A DNA stretch of 64,000 bases from contig NC_026657.2 of the NCBI RefSeq assembly GCF_000004075.3, forward strand, positions 29,296,408-29,360,407. The letters are read 5' to 3'. Shown here one piece after another: positions 13,301 through 24,630 of the stretch; positions within the stretch are counted from its first letter, which is position 1; the number at the start of each line of letters is the position of its first letter. Source of the DNA: Cucumis sativus (lineage: Eukaryota > Streptophyta > Magnoliopsida > Cucurbitales > Cucurbitaceae). A model generated the notes under the pieces. The model had not been told where the DNA came from. It ran no database searches and saw nothing but the letters and a program-made list of their open reading frames with translations. Both the position numbers and the translations under genes were made by a program.

Positions 13301-15169
13301 ATGAAGATTCTGAATGAGAATTCAGTAAAATCCAGTAAATTATTCTTGAAAATCTCACTTGCGTTTTGTTTTTGGTGCATAGCTTTTCTTTCCCTCCTCT
13401 TTTCCTTCACCCTCAAACCACTCAATAACTGCCCCAACTTCCACCGTGGTCTCCGGATTCGCCGATGAACATATCCCACATCCTCTTCGGGATAGCGCGG
13501 TCCACCAAGATATGGAAAAAGCATCAAAGCTACTGCGAGCTATGGACGTGGAAGCTACGCTAACATCACACGTGGGTATTTGTATGGGTGGACGAGAAGC
13601 CCAACGCCACGTGGCCCACCACCTCCCCACCTTAAAGAGTCTCAGCCGACACGTTGGATTTCAGCTACACCTGCTGGTACGGCTCCAGGTCAGCCATCAG
13701 GGCTGGCGAGGATCATCGTGGAGGAGAGCTTTCGAATTGGGGTTGGAGAATGTGCGGTGGTTTGTGATGGGCGATGATGACACCGTTTTCTTTGTGGAGA
13801 ATTTGGTTAACGTTTTGGGGAAATACGATCACAATTATCAGATGTAGTCTGTAGGGTGGAGATCAGAAAGTACATGCTTGCGTTACGGTAATTGGTGTCC
13901 CCATTGACTAAACACTGCCTTCCATCAACTCAGTCTTCTCTTCTCCAAGTCTTTCTTCTCTCCATATTAGTTCATTTTTTTCTAAACTTAGCTAAAATTT
14001 TCTAAAATTCACGTAAAGTTATAGTAATCCCAAAACTCATCAAATATTTTCAAACAAGTATAAACTTCCCATTTTATTGAACAATTCTTCAAAATTTTAT
14101 AACTGTTTGATGAGTTATTTTATTTTCAGTTTTACGCCCTACAAAATACAAATTTTAGATTAAATAGACAAAAATCTAAGGAATGAACAAAGAAAAAACT
14201 GAATGATGAATTTTTGTACCTATTATAAATTGTATATATATTTTTACTATTATAAATTATACATAGAGTGAACATTGAACAGTATATGAAAACTAAAATT
14301 GAGTGTGTGACGAATTTGGAGGTGGATATTCGAGGAAGCCAATACGGTTTATTGGCAGCGCACCCAACGGATCCATTGGTATCACTCCACCACGTCGACT
14401 ACTTCCCCCCATTTTACCAACAATGACCCAAATCGAGTCCTTAAGGGCTTTAAAATCAGACTACGACCTCGACCCAGATCAGACCCTGCAACAGAGCTTC
14501 TGTTACGACTCGGCTCGTAATTGGTCCATTTCGGTCTCGTGGGGTTACACCGTCCAGCTCTACCCATGGCTGGCCACCCCCAAATACATGAAGAAAAGCT
14601 TTCAGACTTTCAACACCCGGTCGGTCCAGTTAGACCCATACCAGATACCGATCCTATTTTTGCTGGACCCGGTCGAAGCTCCGAACCGGACGGTGGCCAG
14701 GTACAAATAGGCAATTAGGGACTTCGATTCAACTCTTGGTATATAAAAGTATGCCAAAAGTTTTAACGTTGGAAGAAAGAAATTACTGAAAATAAGTGAA
14801 AGACTTGCAAGATTAAGATGGAACGTAATAATAACATCAATATCAAAATCAACAATTTTACTACGTTTTTGAAAACATTTCTTCAACAATTTTGTTATTT
14901 ACATTAATTCTTCATTAAATTATATATTTTTAATCTAAGAATAACAAAACGATAAAATTAGTAATTTAATTTTAAAATTAAAGATAAAGCCGGCATTATT
15001 TTTCTTTCTTTCTTTTATATATATATAAAAAGGATTATGGAAGGCTCCATGTAGACAATGTTGGCAGGTGGTGAATGGTACAAGAAGCAATGGCGCCGGC
15101 GGTGGAGTGGAGAGTGTGGTCAACGTCCGTATCAGACCTTGCAATCCCTTTGAGACCATCACTCCTTAG
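13301..15169 (+). pseudogene. Decayed DUF604 (fringe-like) glycosyltransferase copy
   Basis: Four regions match the intact neighbour at 15872-18407. 13301 onward gives an N-terminal signal-anchor, then about 13450-13850 covers exons 1 and 2, including the RWFVMGDDDTVFF active-site block. About 14305-14710 matches exon 3 (WSISVSWGYTVQLYPW) and 15044-15169 matches exon 4 (NVRIRPCNPFETITP then stop). The frame is broken several times: a TGA follows the anchor, matches then jump frame at least twice in exon 1 and once in a C-run in exon 3, and exon 3 ends early. About 60 codons distal to the DDD motif, including the GGGGFA region, are deleted. Introns 2 and 3 are kept, so this is a DNA-level duplicate rather than a retrocopy. 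The position of intron 1 is uninterrupted here. Confidence 0.8.
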
Positions 15170-15871
15170 GATCATGACAAAGTATACATGACACAGCTGT
15201 TACAATACAATAGATATTACTCATACTTTTTTTAATAAATTTATCATTGGAGGTAAAAGAGGGAAGTCTCACAAATTTAGGTATGTTTTACTATAACTTT
15301 CAATCCTTCCATTTTAACCTGAGTTTGAGCTTATTCAAATAAAATAATCAAGGAAGGAAAGTGACCAAAAGTATAAAAGTAGAAAAAGATAAATTCATTT
15401 TAGACAATAATTCTAAATATGGAAGCATAAAATAAAATGAAATTTAGATAATTTAAATTTGGGTAAAAGAATTTGAAAGATACGATGCCTTATTTGGGAA
15501 GATATTTACCATCTAAACAAAGACGAAATAATCAATAATTTCGCAACTAATCCATTTAAAATCATAAATAAGGTCAATATTTGTCGCAACCAATTTCATT
15601 TGAACATCCACATTATTTTTGGCCTAATTTTTCTAACAACGCATTCACTTTTTTTAAATAAATTTTTATTAAAAAACACTTTACAAAATTAATAATAATA
15701 AAAGAATCAAACCCCTTTTTTTAATATGAATGAATGTGGCACGATCATGAACATAACTACGAGCACACACGTTACAACTCCAAACCCATTATTTCTCATA
15801 TTTCTTTCCCTTTCTTCTTCTCAATTTTCTTTCTCATTACCAAATTTTCATTCTGAATTCAAACAATCAAA
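15170..15871. other. Intergenic spacer and promoter of the intact DUF604 gene
   Basis: AT-rich spacer between the decayed and intact DUF604 copies. The last 90 bp before the ATG are pyrimidine-rich, as expected for a leader. No coding content was recognised. Confidence 0.5.
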
Positions 15872-18407
15872 ATGTCCATTCAAAATTCATTAAAACCTTT
15901 CAAATTTTTTGTCTTAAGGCCGATTGATGTATTTTCTCCTCTTCTTAAAGCTGTTCTCGTTCTCTCCGTCGTAGCTTCTTTTTCTCTCTTCTTTTACCTT
16001 ACTTTTTCTGACCAGAACTCCACTTGTCGTGGCTGTTATAATGCACACCGGTATTCAAACCACCGTAAGATGAAGGCTTTCGATGCCGGAGAACAACCGA
16101 CGAATATTTCTCATCTTGTTTTTGGCATTGGTGGCTCCGTCAAGACGTGGAACGAGCGACGCCATTACTGCGAGCTCTGGTGGAAGAAGAACGTTACTCG
16201 TGGATTTGTTTGGATTGAAGAAAAGCCGGAATTTTCTTGGCCGGAATCCTCTCCACCCTACAGAGTCTCCGATGACACCTCGAAATTCAACTACACTTGC
16301 TGGTACGATTAAAATCACTACTCAACTCAATAGCTAAAATAATAATCATAGGGTGAGGGAGTGAGATGCTAATATTTGATTATATCTTGATCTGCAATTA
16401 GAGGGTTTGAACATGAATTGAACTCAAACTTGAACCGATAAATTATTGTAGTATTTAATCATTCAATTATATATTCTAGTTCTCCCTTGCTTGAGATCAG
16501 CTTGAGAAATCATTTGGGAGATCATTAAAATATAAATAATTTTTTTTTCCAAAACAAATATAGATCAACTAACAACCGAATGACTAAGAGATATGATTCA
16601 AATTTCACGAAAATGATTATATGTTATGGGAGGTAAATGTGTAATTTACGAGTAAGTATTTAATCACATTTGTATGCATATTATTAACAGGTACGGTTTT
16701 CGATCTGCAATCAGAGTGGCTAGGATAATCAAGGAGACATATGAAATGGGGTTGGAAAATGTAAGGTGGTTCGTGATGGGAGATGATGATACAGTATTCT
16801 TCATGGAGAATTTAATAGATATGTTGGGTAGATACGATCACAATCAAATGTACTATATTGGAGCTAATTCCGAGAGCGTGGAACAAGATGTAGTTCATTC
16901 TTACACCATGGCCTACGGCGGTGGTGGATTCGCCATTAGCTACCCTCTTGCCACCGTGCTCGTTCAAATTTTAGATGGTTGCATCAATCGCTATGCTCAT
17001 ATGTATGGCTCCGATCAAAAGATTCAGGGCTGCATCTCCGAGATTGGTGTTCCACTCACCAAAGAGCATGGCTTCCACCAGGTATCTCCTCATTTTCATT
17101 CTAACATTTATTATTGACAGTATTCAAGAAACACATGTATATGCACTTTTAAAAGACACAAAAATCAAGTAAGTGTACTGTGTTAATAAAAAGAACCTCA
17201 ATGCACCTAAAATTTTATGCATTAAAAAACTATGAATTCATATACAATAATCTATACCAAACTGTTGTCCCAATTTTCTCCCAACAATAGCATAATAATT
17301 ATGGGTAGTAGAGATTTTTAAGGAATTTTTTAATACTTTGGTGGTAACCTATGCCCAAAATTAATTATGTAAACCTATACAAAACTAGCATTAATTTAAA
17401 TCCTAAGCTTAGTTTGATGTATCTTAACTATCTTATGCAACTTATAAACTAAAAAAACTATGTGTATCACGTCTAAATTTATTTAAAGATACATATAAAT
17501 TTATTTAAATAAAATGTAATATATGATTAAAATTATGATGCTAAGATTGAAAGTTTAGGAATAGAAATTTTAAAGAATTAAAAAGCATTATGTTAATTAA
17601 AGTAATGGGTTGTGATTTGGTAATAAACAGTTGGACATAAGAGGAAACCCATATGGAATATTAGCTGCACATCCAATAGCGCCGTTAGTGTCGCTCCACC
17701 ACCTAGACTATGTGCAGACCATATTCCCAACCATGACCCAACCTGACTCGCTCAAGAAACTCCACAAAGCTTATGAAACGGACCCAAGTCGAGCCCTTCA
17801 ACACACTTTTTGCTACGACACGGTTTGGAATTGGTCTGTTTCTATATCATGGGGCTACAGTGTTCAGTTATATCCAAGGCTGGTCACTGCCAAAGAAATG
17901 GAAACTGCATTTCTCACTTACCAAACATGGAGGACAAATAGCAATGAACCCTTCACTTTCGATACCCAACCCGTAAGCTCTGACCCGTGTCAAAGACCGA
18001 TTCTTTATTTCTTGAATTCGGCAGAGAGATTGGGCAACCGTCGGTGGCAGACATTGACCACCTACCAGAGGTATGTGGAGGAGGCTAGTTGTGACCGCCC
18101 TGATTACGCTCCTGCTTTGGCTGTTGAGTTTTTCAATGTCTCTGCGTTGGAGTTCGACCGTCGTCTGTGGAGCCAGGTAAACAAAATACACACTTACACA
18201 TATATTTTAGTACTCATACCATAGTTTCTGAATTTAGTCTAAGAGTATTATTGAACTTCGGCTAATAGATTTAAATCATTATTGAATGTGCAGGCACCAC
18301 GAAGACAGTGTTGTAACATCGTTCACGATAAAAATAGCATAGATGGACAAGTGAAAGTCCACATCAGAGATTGTCATCTCTTTGAAAGCGTTACACCTCC
18401 GTTATAA
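15872..18407 (+). CDS. DUF604 fringe-like glycosyltransferase (GT31-type, type II membrane protein)
   Basis: Four exons: 15872-16302, 16691-17081, 17631-18176 and 18294-18407, giving 493 residues and closing in frame. A short cytosolic tail and one hydrophobic signal-anchor (about residues 25-48) imply a Golgi type II membrane protein. The fringe-like fold follows: HLVFGIGGSVKTW, KPEFSW, then the metal/nucleotide-sugar DxD-type motif in RWFVMGDDDTVFF, and the GGGGFAISYPLA loop. The plant-specific DUF604 part has MTQPDSLKKL, NWSVSISWGYSVQLYP and a Cys-containing tail, QCCNI...IRDC. The family is presumed to add sugars to Golgi substrates; acceptor and donor are unknown. Intron 1 is bounded by a GTACG repeat at both junctions. 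A decayed tandem copy lies immediately upstream. Confidence 0.9.
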
Positions 18408-21284
18408 GAAATTCAAACACAGCATTTTATGTCCATATTTCATTTGTTTAACCCACTGTATGCAATAAGAAGAACTAAATTAATTAAAAATATAAATATT
18501 AGTTATTCACATTCTAGCTAGACTCATTTTAGCATATTATTATGATAAATTTTTGTAAGGCATTCATTAACTGTTATTATAAGATATAAATTTTAATTTA
18601 GTTAAACTTGTTTATACAGAGCATGTCATTTTATGAGACAAATATTTTATTTATTTGATATCATTCATTCGAAAAGTCTTTCCTAACTTCATTTTGAAAA
18701 ATTTTCAATTCTAGAAGACTCGTCAAAGATTAAAGAACAATAGAATTCTCCATATAATTTTATTATCGCTTGATTAGAATGTAGCAAAGAACAATAACGA
18801 AATTGACTATCCTTGAAATATTTATATGATTTGGTAGTTAGTTATGGAGCAACAGAGTTCTAACTAAAATCAAAACTTTAATAACATACCCAATTGGAAT
18901 TCTTTTAATAGAAGTTAAAAGTGAAACTTTTGTTCTGTTTGAAGATATTTAGTACCAATTAATTTGCTACTTATAATCCATAATCACCCATTTGCATTCT
19001 AACTGAAACAAAAAATAAAATTAAAATCTACTTTGAAAGTAACTAACAAGACATAAAAGATCGAAGAATTGACAACTTCAGTCGATCTGCCATTAAATTT
19101 TGAATTAAAAGGGAGGCAATCACTACATTTCTTGTATTACATTCCCAAAAAGAAATCAAACTTTTTTATCTTCGGTTAAATTGAATTTTAATATTTAATA
19201 ATTAAACTTTATGAAATTTTAGTTATTAAAATCAGTTAAACAAATATAAGTATTTTAAAATAATAAATAAATAATTAGAGAACTCAATTTAACTCTTATA
19301 AAAGGATACCCAAGATATGATCTAATTATTAATACTACTTTCTTTTTATTAAACTTCTCCGTTCTCTATACACCTTGATCTCTTCTTTGCGTATATCGAC
19401 GCACCTTCGTCTATCGATTCTCCATCGTCGCCGGCCTTCCTCCACCACCGCTTCTTCTCGGTACGTAACTTAGCTTACCTTTCCTCGTTTTCACCTTTAT
19501 ATCGTTTATGTATCTTCTTTTCTTTGATTTTTCTTTTCCGCTATTTCTTTTTTTATAAAGTTTTACCCGCCATTTTATTTGTTTATTATTTTTTCCCGCT
19601 ATTTTTAAAATTTTTCTGTGCCATTTTATTCTTATTGTATTATTTTTATTCCCGCTGTTTTTATTTTTTTTTTATTTTCCCGCCGTTTTTTTTATTTTTA
19701 TTTTTAATTATTCCCGCCCATTTTTTTTTAATTTTTTCCCGCCATTTTTTATTTTAAAGAAAGTGATATAATTCAGTTATTATAAAACCTTATAAAATCA
19801 TTAATTAATTTCTGAAAGTTTGAAAAGAATAAAACAAACTATAACAAATTTTCTAAATGATTAAAAAAGAGTTTTTATTTAGATAATTTTAAATTAGAAG
19901 AATTTCAATATTAAATAAAATTCCCGCCCAAGTTTACGTTTTTTTTTCAATTTTTTTCCGTCATATTTTATTATTATTTTCTTTTCCGCCCCTTTTTAAT
20001 TTCATTCTTCTTTTATGAGATGTGTAACATTTTTGGTAACCTGAGATTCAATAGGATAAGAAATTAAAGCCGAGTATAACATGAATATTGGTAGAATTTA
20101 ATTAGGTGGGGAGGAATCAAATTATTGTTTCTCAAAGTATTACACTCTAGGAGTTCTTTAAACAATCAATAGACTTAACATTTGAAGGAGTAAGGAAACT
20201 TTTGATGACACACACCCAAGTGCTAAAGAGCCAAGCTACAACACTCCAAAAGGAAGAAGGGGCACCAATAGAATAGTCTGCAAATGAATTAGTTGAAAGC
20301 AATAACATTAACATGTGGTTTACGTGAATAGAGAACTATTCAAATATGTTAAATCATCCCTGAACATTTGACCCAAAAGTTTAAACTAAAGGATGAAGTT
20401 AAATTTAATATTACATCATCTAGGGGTAAAGAAAGGAGGAGATACTAGATGCATATTGAATTATCCATTCAGTAGGACCTTGCACCATACACGCAATAAA
20501 TAATGTTATTTTCCATTTTGGACACTTCTCATATGGAACAAAAGTGAAATTCGCACACCTCATAAATAGAAGCAGATGATAAATTCCTAGCAAAAATATC
20601 TTTAAGGAAAACCCAACTATGATTTCCAGAACTTGTCGCGCTTCCCACAATGTACAATTTGAAAGAGCAGTGTATCTTAGGCATTAGTGAATTAGTAATT
20701 CTAAGAAATATGAAGGTTGCAAGGACTGATGGTAATGGACCCACACCAAGGTAGGCATAAGATGATAGTCATGGCAGTAATCAAATTAGCCAAGTCCTCA
20801 AAACTTTCATTTTAAGATTTAGAATGAAAAAATTCAAACAACAAATCAAAATTATCAAGAAAAGTAAATGTTTGCCAAGTTTGAGATACATCCATTTTCT
20901 TTGGGGAAAAAGCATAAACACATAAGATATGTAACATTTTGAAACCTAATGACTAAATAGAAACTAGAACTCATAATCTAGTGAACAAAAATGTTTGAGA
21001 GTCAAATTTGTAATTTAAAAAGTAAATTAGGTACAATTTCCTAAAAATCTTATCTGTTAGTTTAGTTTTAAAAATAATTTAGTTTATTTAGTAAAAATAA
21101 CTGTTTGTTATATACTTTTTTTTTTTTTGTTGTGTGTATAATTCATTCAAATCCTAAAAAAGCTAGCTCCTTCTCGATACGTAATTAGCTCTCTTTCTTT
21201 CTTCTTTTCTTTTTCCCTCATCGTTCCTCTCTTTGTATTCATTTCTCTAAAACCTTTTTTTCTTTGTTTTATTTATTGATCAGA
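18408..21284. other. Spacer with likely 5' leader of the NAC-like gene and TTCCCGCC-box array
   Basis: From about 18408 to 19340 the DNA is plain AT-rich spacer. At 19340-19460 a GC-richer, pyrimidine-rich stretch ends in TTCTCG followed by GTACGTAACT. This has the look of a non-coding first exon with a strong 5' splice site. An AG at 21282-21283, just before the NAC-like ATG, could be its partner, making an intron of about 1.8 kb. Inside it lie the TTCCCGCC array (separate entry) and 20.0-21.0 kb of sequence without a recognisable gene. The leader-intron model is inference. Confidence 0.4.
19534..19992. repeat. T-rich low-complexity tract with about nine TTCCCGCC-like boxes
   Basis: A T-rich stretch punctuated by TTTTCCGCTA, ACCCGCCATT, TTCCCGCTAT, TTCCCGCTGT, TTCCCGCCGT, TTCCCGCCCA, TTCCCGCCAT, TTCCCGCCCA and TTCCGCCCCT. 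Spacing is irregular (about 20-60 bp, with one longer gap near 19750-19920). Several boxes match the E2F-type consensus TTTSSCGC. It lies in the putative leader intron or promoter of the NAC-like gene. Whether it is regulatory or just a diverged simple repeat is open. Confidence 0.7.
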
Positions 21285-22705
21285 ATGGATCCAAGCTTGA
21301 TTCCCGTGGGTTACGTCTTTTGTCCCACGGAGGAAGAACTGTTGGGTTACTATCTCTACAACAAAGTTTTGGGAGGACAAGCTCCTCCACTTGTGTTGCC
21401 GGTGATCGATCTTTACACTCAAGAACCCTCTCAAATATGGCAACAATGTAGAGGGGTTGATAACCAAGATATCTATTTCTTCACCACTCTCCAAAAAAAG
21501 AAATCTCGTATCATCCGAAAGGTTGGTGCTAATGGTGGCACCTGGAGTGGTGAGAACAAACCTCAACAAGTGTTTTCTTCAATTATTGATAATCTCCTCC
21601 TTGGCACTATGAAACGGTTTCGATATGAGAAATCTCAAGTAAAAGAGGATTGTACATGGATTATGTATGAGTATACCCTCAATCCATCTATCTTACCAGA
21701 AGGGTGGCATGATTCCTATGTGCTTTGTATGATTCGGAAAAAGATAGTCAAAACAGAAAAAATGGTCATGGCCTCAAACAAAAGACGAGCATCAAATAAT
21801 AATTGGCCAATGACAAGTATGCATGTAGATAATCAGAACCACAAACGCATGAAACTACAAGAGGAAGCTGTGGTTGACTCACAGAAAGACTGTTGTATCG
21901 ATGCTACGACTATTGGATGGTATGTACAATTTTAAGAAGTTTTGATCGTTAAAAGTTATTCTTTATTATATTTTGTTCATGCCTAGCTAACAAGTATATG
22001 TTAATTTTGTTGATGCATGTTCTTAAATTAACTTTTTTTTCCCTCATAGTCCAACAACACAAATGGCATCATGTTTTCAAAGTTTATCAAATGTTGCATC
22101 GAATGAAGTTGTGGATAACTTGCAGCACGAAGGTTGCATCAGTGCTCATACTGAATGGTATGTACAATTTTAATTAATTTTGATCGTTAAAAGTTATTTT
22201 AAATTATCATGTCTAACGAACACATGTTAATTTTGTCGATGCATTTCTTTTAACACATGTTCTTAAACTATTTTTTTTTTTCTCATAGTCCAACAACACA
22301 AATGGAATCATGTTTTCAAGGTGTATCAAATGTTGCATTGAATGAAGCTATGGTTGACTTGTATAACGAATGTTGCACCAATGCTCCTATTGAATGGTAT
22401 GTATAATTTTAATTAATTTTGATCGTTAAAAGTTATTCTTAATTATATTATGTTCATGCCTAACGAGTACATGATAATTTTGTTGATGCATTTTTTTTTA
22501 ACGATGCATATTTTAAACTAAATTTTTTTATAATTTTTCTCATAGTCCAACAACACAAATAGAATCATGTTTTCAAGATTTGTCAAATAGTTACTTAATA
22601 TTTGCAAACGAGATTGAAGATGGAATTGAACCATGCAACGACGTGGAACTACCAAACGTTGAAGATGGTTTGAATTATGATAATGAGTGGTATTTCAGAC
22701 TATGA
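21285..22705 (+). CDS. Divergent NAC-domain-like protein with tandemly repeated C-terminal exons
   Basis: Four exons: 21285-21919, 22050-22157, 22289-22396 and 22546-22705, giving 336 residues. Residues about 4-155 match the NAC fold in order. Subdomain A is IPVGYVFCPTEEELLGYYL, B/C covers DLYTQEPSQIW and DIYFFTTLQKK, and the D/E part has CTWIMYEYTL and SYVLCMIRKK. The usual GYWKATG core is replaced by GGTWSGENKP, so DNA binding may be altered. A basic KRR/HKRMK patch follows. Exons 2 and 3 are both 108 nt, both phase 2-2 and clearly similar. Exon 4 begins with the same PTTQ(M/I)xSCFQ block and then ends in an acidic tail. The introns are also similar, so an exon-intron cassette was tandemly duplicated. 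Upstream open frame from 21264 has no ATG, so 21285 is taken as the start. Confidence 0.8.
21910..22575 (+). repeat. Three tandem exon-intron cassettes inside the NAC-like gene
   Basis: Successive 3' splice sites are 239 and 257 bp apart. Each cassette has an exon beginning TCCAACAACACAAAT, and each intron begins GTATGTA(C/T)AATTTTAA followed by TTTTGATCGTTAAAAGTTATT, with a T-rich tract before the AG. Introns are 130, 131 and 149 nt. Similarity covers intron as well as exon, so duplication was at the DNA level and fairly recent. Confidence 0.9.
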
Positions 22706-24630
22706 TCACCAACTACATTGTGGATATGTATTCCACATATACATGTGAGTTTGAACACCTTCAAATTAATAATTTTTATTATTTACACCTAATATGTTCT
22801 TAATCACATTCAACATTTTTTTTACTTCAATTAATCATAATTATATGAACCGACCAAACATTATATTATTAATCAGATTTTAATTCAGTAACTATGATGT
22901 AATTTTAATATTTTTTTTTTCAACATTTTTGCAATGCATTGGGATTTTACTGAGAGGTTATTTAAGTCGTAGTTTGTAGGTGGTTTAAGGAAGTTTTTGA
23001 TGATTAAAGCTTAGACTTTTCTTTCAACAGAAATTGAGTCTAATTACCTTCTTTTTGCAATTCTTGATTCAGGTTGGCATCTTAAGAACATTCAGCTAAG
23101 TTTAATCACTTTGCTTGTGGAGTATTCGAACTTGAGGGTAAGGAACTAGTTCTCTTTGTAATATATTTAAATCTATCTCATTTTCTTGGTTGTTGTCGAA
23201 CTGGTTTTAGAATTTGATATTAGGGGTTCACTGATTGAATTCAAAATTCTGCAGATTTGGTCGCTTGGTTTTTGGCATCACATCCTCCCTCAACGTGGAA
23301 CATGTCAAATCAATTCATTTTCTTTTTTTATTTTATCTTAGTGTATATGACATGTACTGGAACTCTATTGATTATAGTTCAGAAAGCACATATGTAAATG
23401 ACTATGACAATGTATGTTACAATTTTATATTCAATATATTTGTTGGGATAAGTTAGATGATGAGGGTGCTAAGGATTGTGCCAATCTGATTGGGATGTCT
23501 GGGTGCACCTACTGATTTCTTATCATCAATAATTAATTTTGGTATAAATAATTAGTTTTTATTTTATGTTACACGTAATCCACTTTCGATATATCCTTTC
23601 GTTACATTGTGAAAGCAAATGAATGTTGAATTTGGTATTCTTAATTGATGGTCTAATAAGAGCAACATATTGTAGGACATCAGTACTTCCAAATTATTTT
23701 TTCATTTATTTTTTTTTCTATATGTTATTATTTTTTTATTCTATTTGTGATTAATGTATGTGTTTAAACAATTGATAACATTTTTTTCAACGTAATCTTT
23801 AGAATATAAAACAAGATATAATTTCATAACTAAAGGTATATCAAATAGAAATGAGCGACTTCAACTTTTGATGGAGTACTTACAAATTGACTTAAAACAT
23901 TATTCTTGTATACGATGATCATAATGTGCATCTCACAATAGCATGTCTAGTCTCCATCTTACCAGTATCTTTGCCCCCAACACCTATAGTTATCATAGAG
24001 TTACAAATGGCCCTAGAAAATCATTCCTCTGTAAGCTCATTGCATGTTTAGTCTTCGTCTTACCCATAGGATGTGGTATACAATCTTTTGATCATAGGTT
24101 AATTTGTTACCTGCACTATTTTAAGTCTCCTCTCATTCATTCCAAAGTCCACCACAAATAAATTCATAGGTTTAGCCATTTCTTTGTCCTTAATACCTCT
24201 ATGTTTTCAAATATTAATCGCTTCAACAGTTGTTGTAGTGCTTGTTGTGGTACAAGCAGCTGTGTAAATTAATCATCAAAGTTGTTATAATTGACCTAAG
24301 AAGTCATTCTTTCATAGGTAGTTCATAATAAGTAGTTTAGAATAGATTTTCCACAACCTGCACATGTGTAGTCTTCATCTTATTTAAAAGGTATGGTATA
24401 GGTATAGATATACGTTTTTGCCACTAGGTTAATCTGTCACATGCTCCTCCTATTCCAAAGTCTACACCAATTAATAGTTTCTCGGCTTCAACTATCTTTA
24501 AATTTCATAGGGTCTTAAGTCTCCTCCAATTCCAAAGTCTGCACCAAATAATTATACACGTTCTTTCCTTCCATGGGTTCTTTCAATTTTATAATATTTT
24601 TCATTTGTCATTACTTTCTATATGTCATTA
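22706..24630. other. Spacer between NAC-like gene and LRR-kinase pseudogene
   Basis: 3' flank of the NAC-like gene, then AT-rich DNA with only short open frames (for example about 23235-23456) and no recognisable domain. The right half is occupied by a degenerate tandem repeat described separately. Confidence 0.5.
23940..24575. repeat. Degenerate tandem repeat, about three diverged copies
   Basis: Recurring phrases in the same order mark the copies: GCATGT(C/T)TAGTCT(C/T)C(A/G)TCTTA, then GG(A/T)ATGGTATA, then AGGTTAAT(T/C)TGT and TC(C/T)TATTCCAAAGTC(T/C)(A/G)CACCA-like text. They are seen at about 23940-24020, 24040-24160, 24365-24480 and partly at 24510-24550. Copies are heavily diverged and of uneven length. 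It directly precedes the LRR-kinase pseudogene. Confidence 0.5.

Noticed and set aside
19524-19757. Open frame of 77 codons rich in Phe/Leu/Tyr
   Set aside because: It is a by-product of the T-rich tract with CCGC boxes; no ATG start and no domain.
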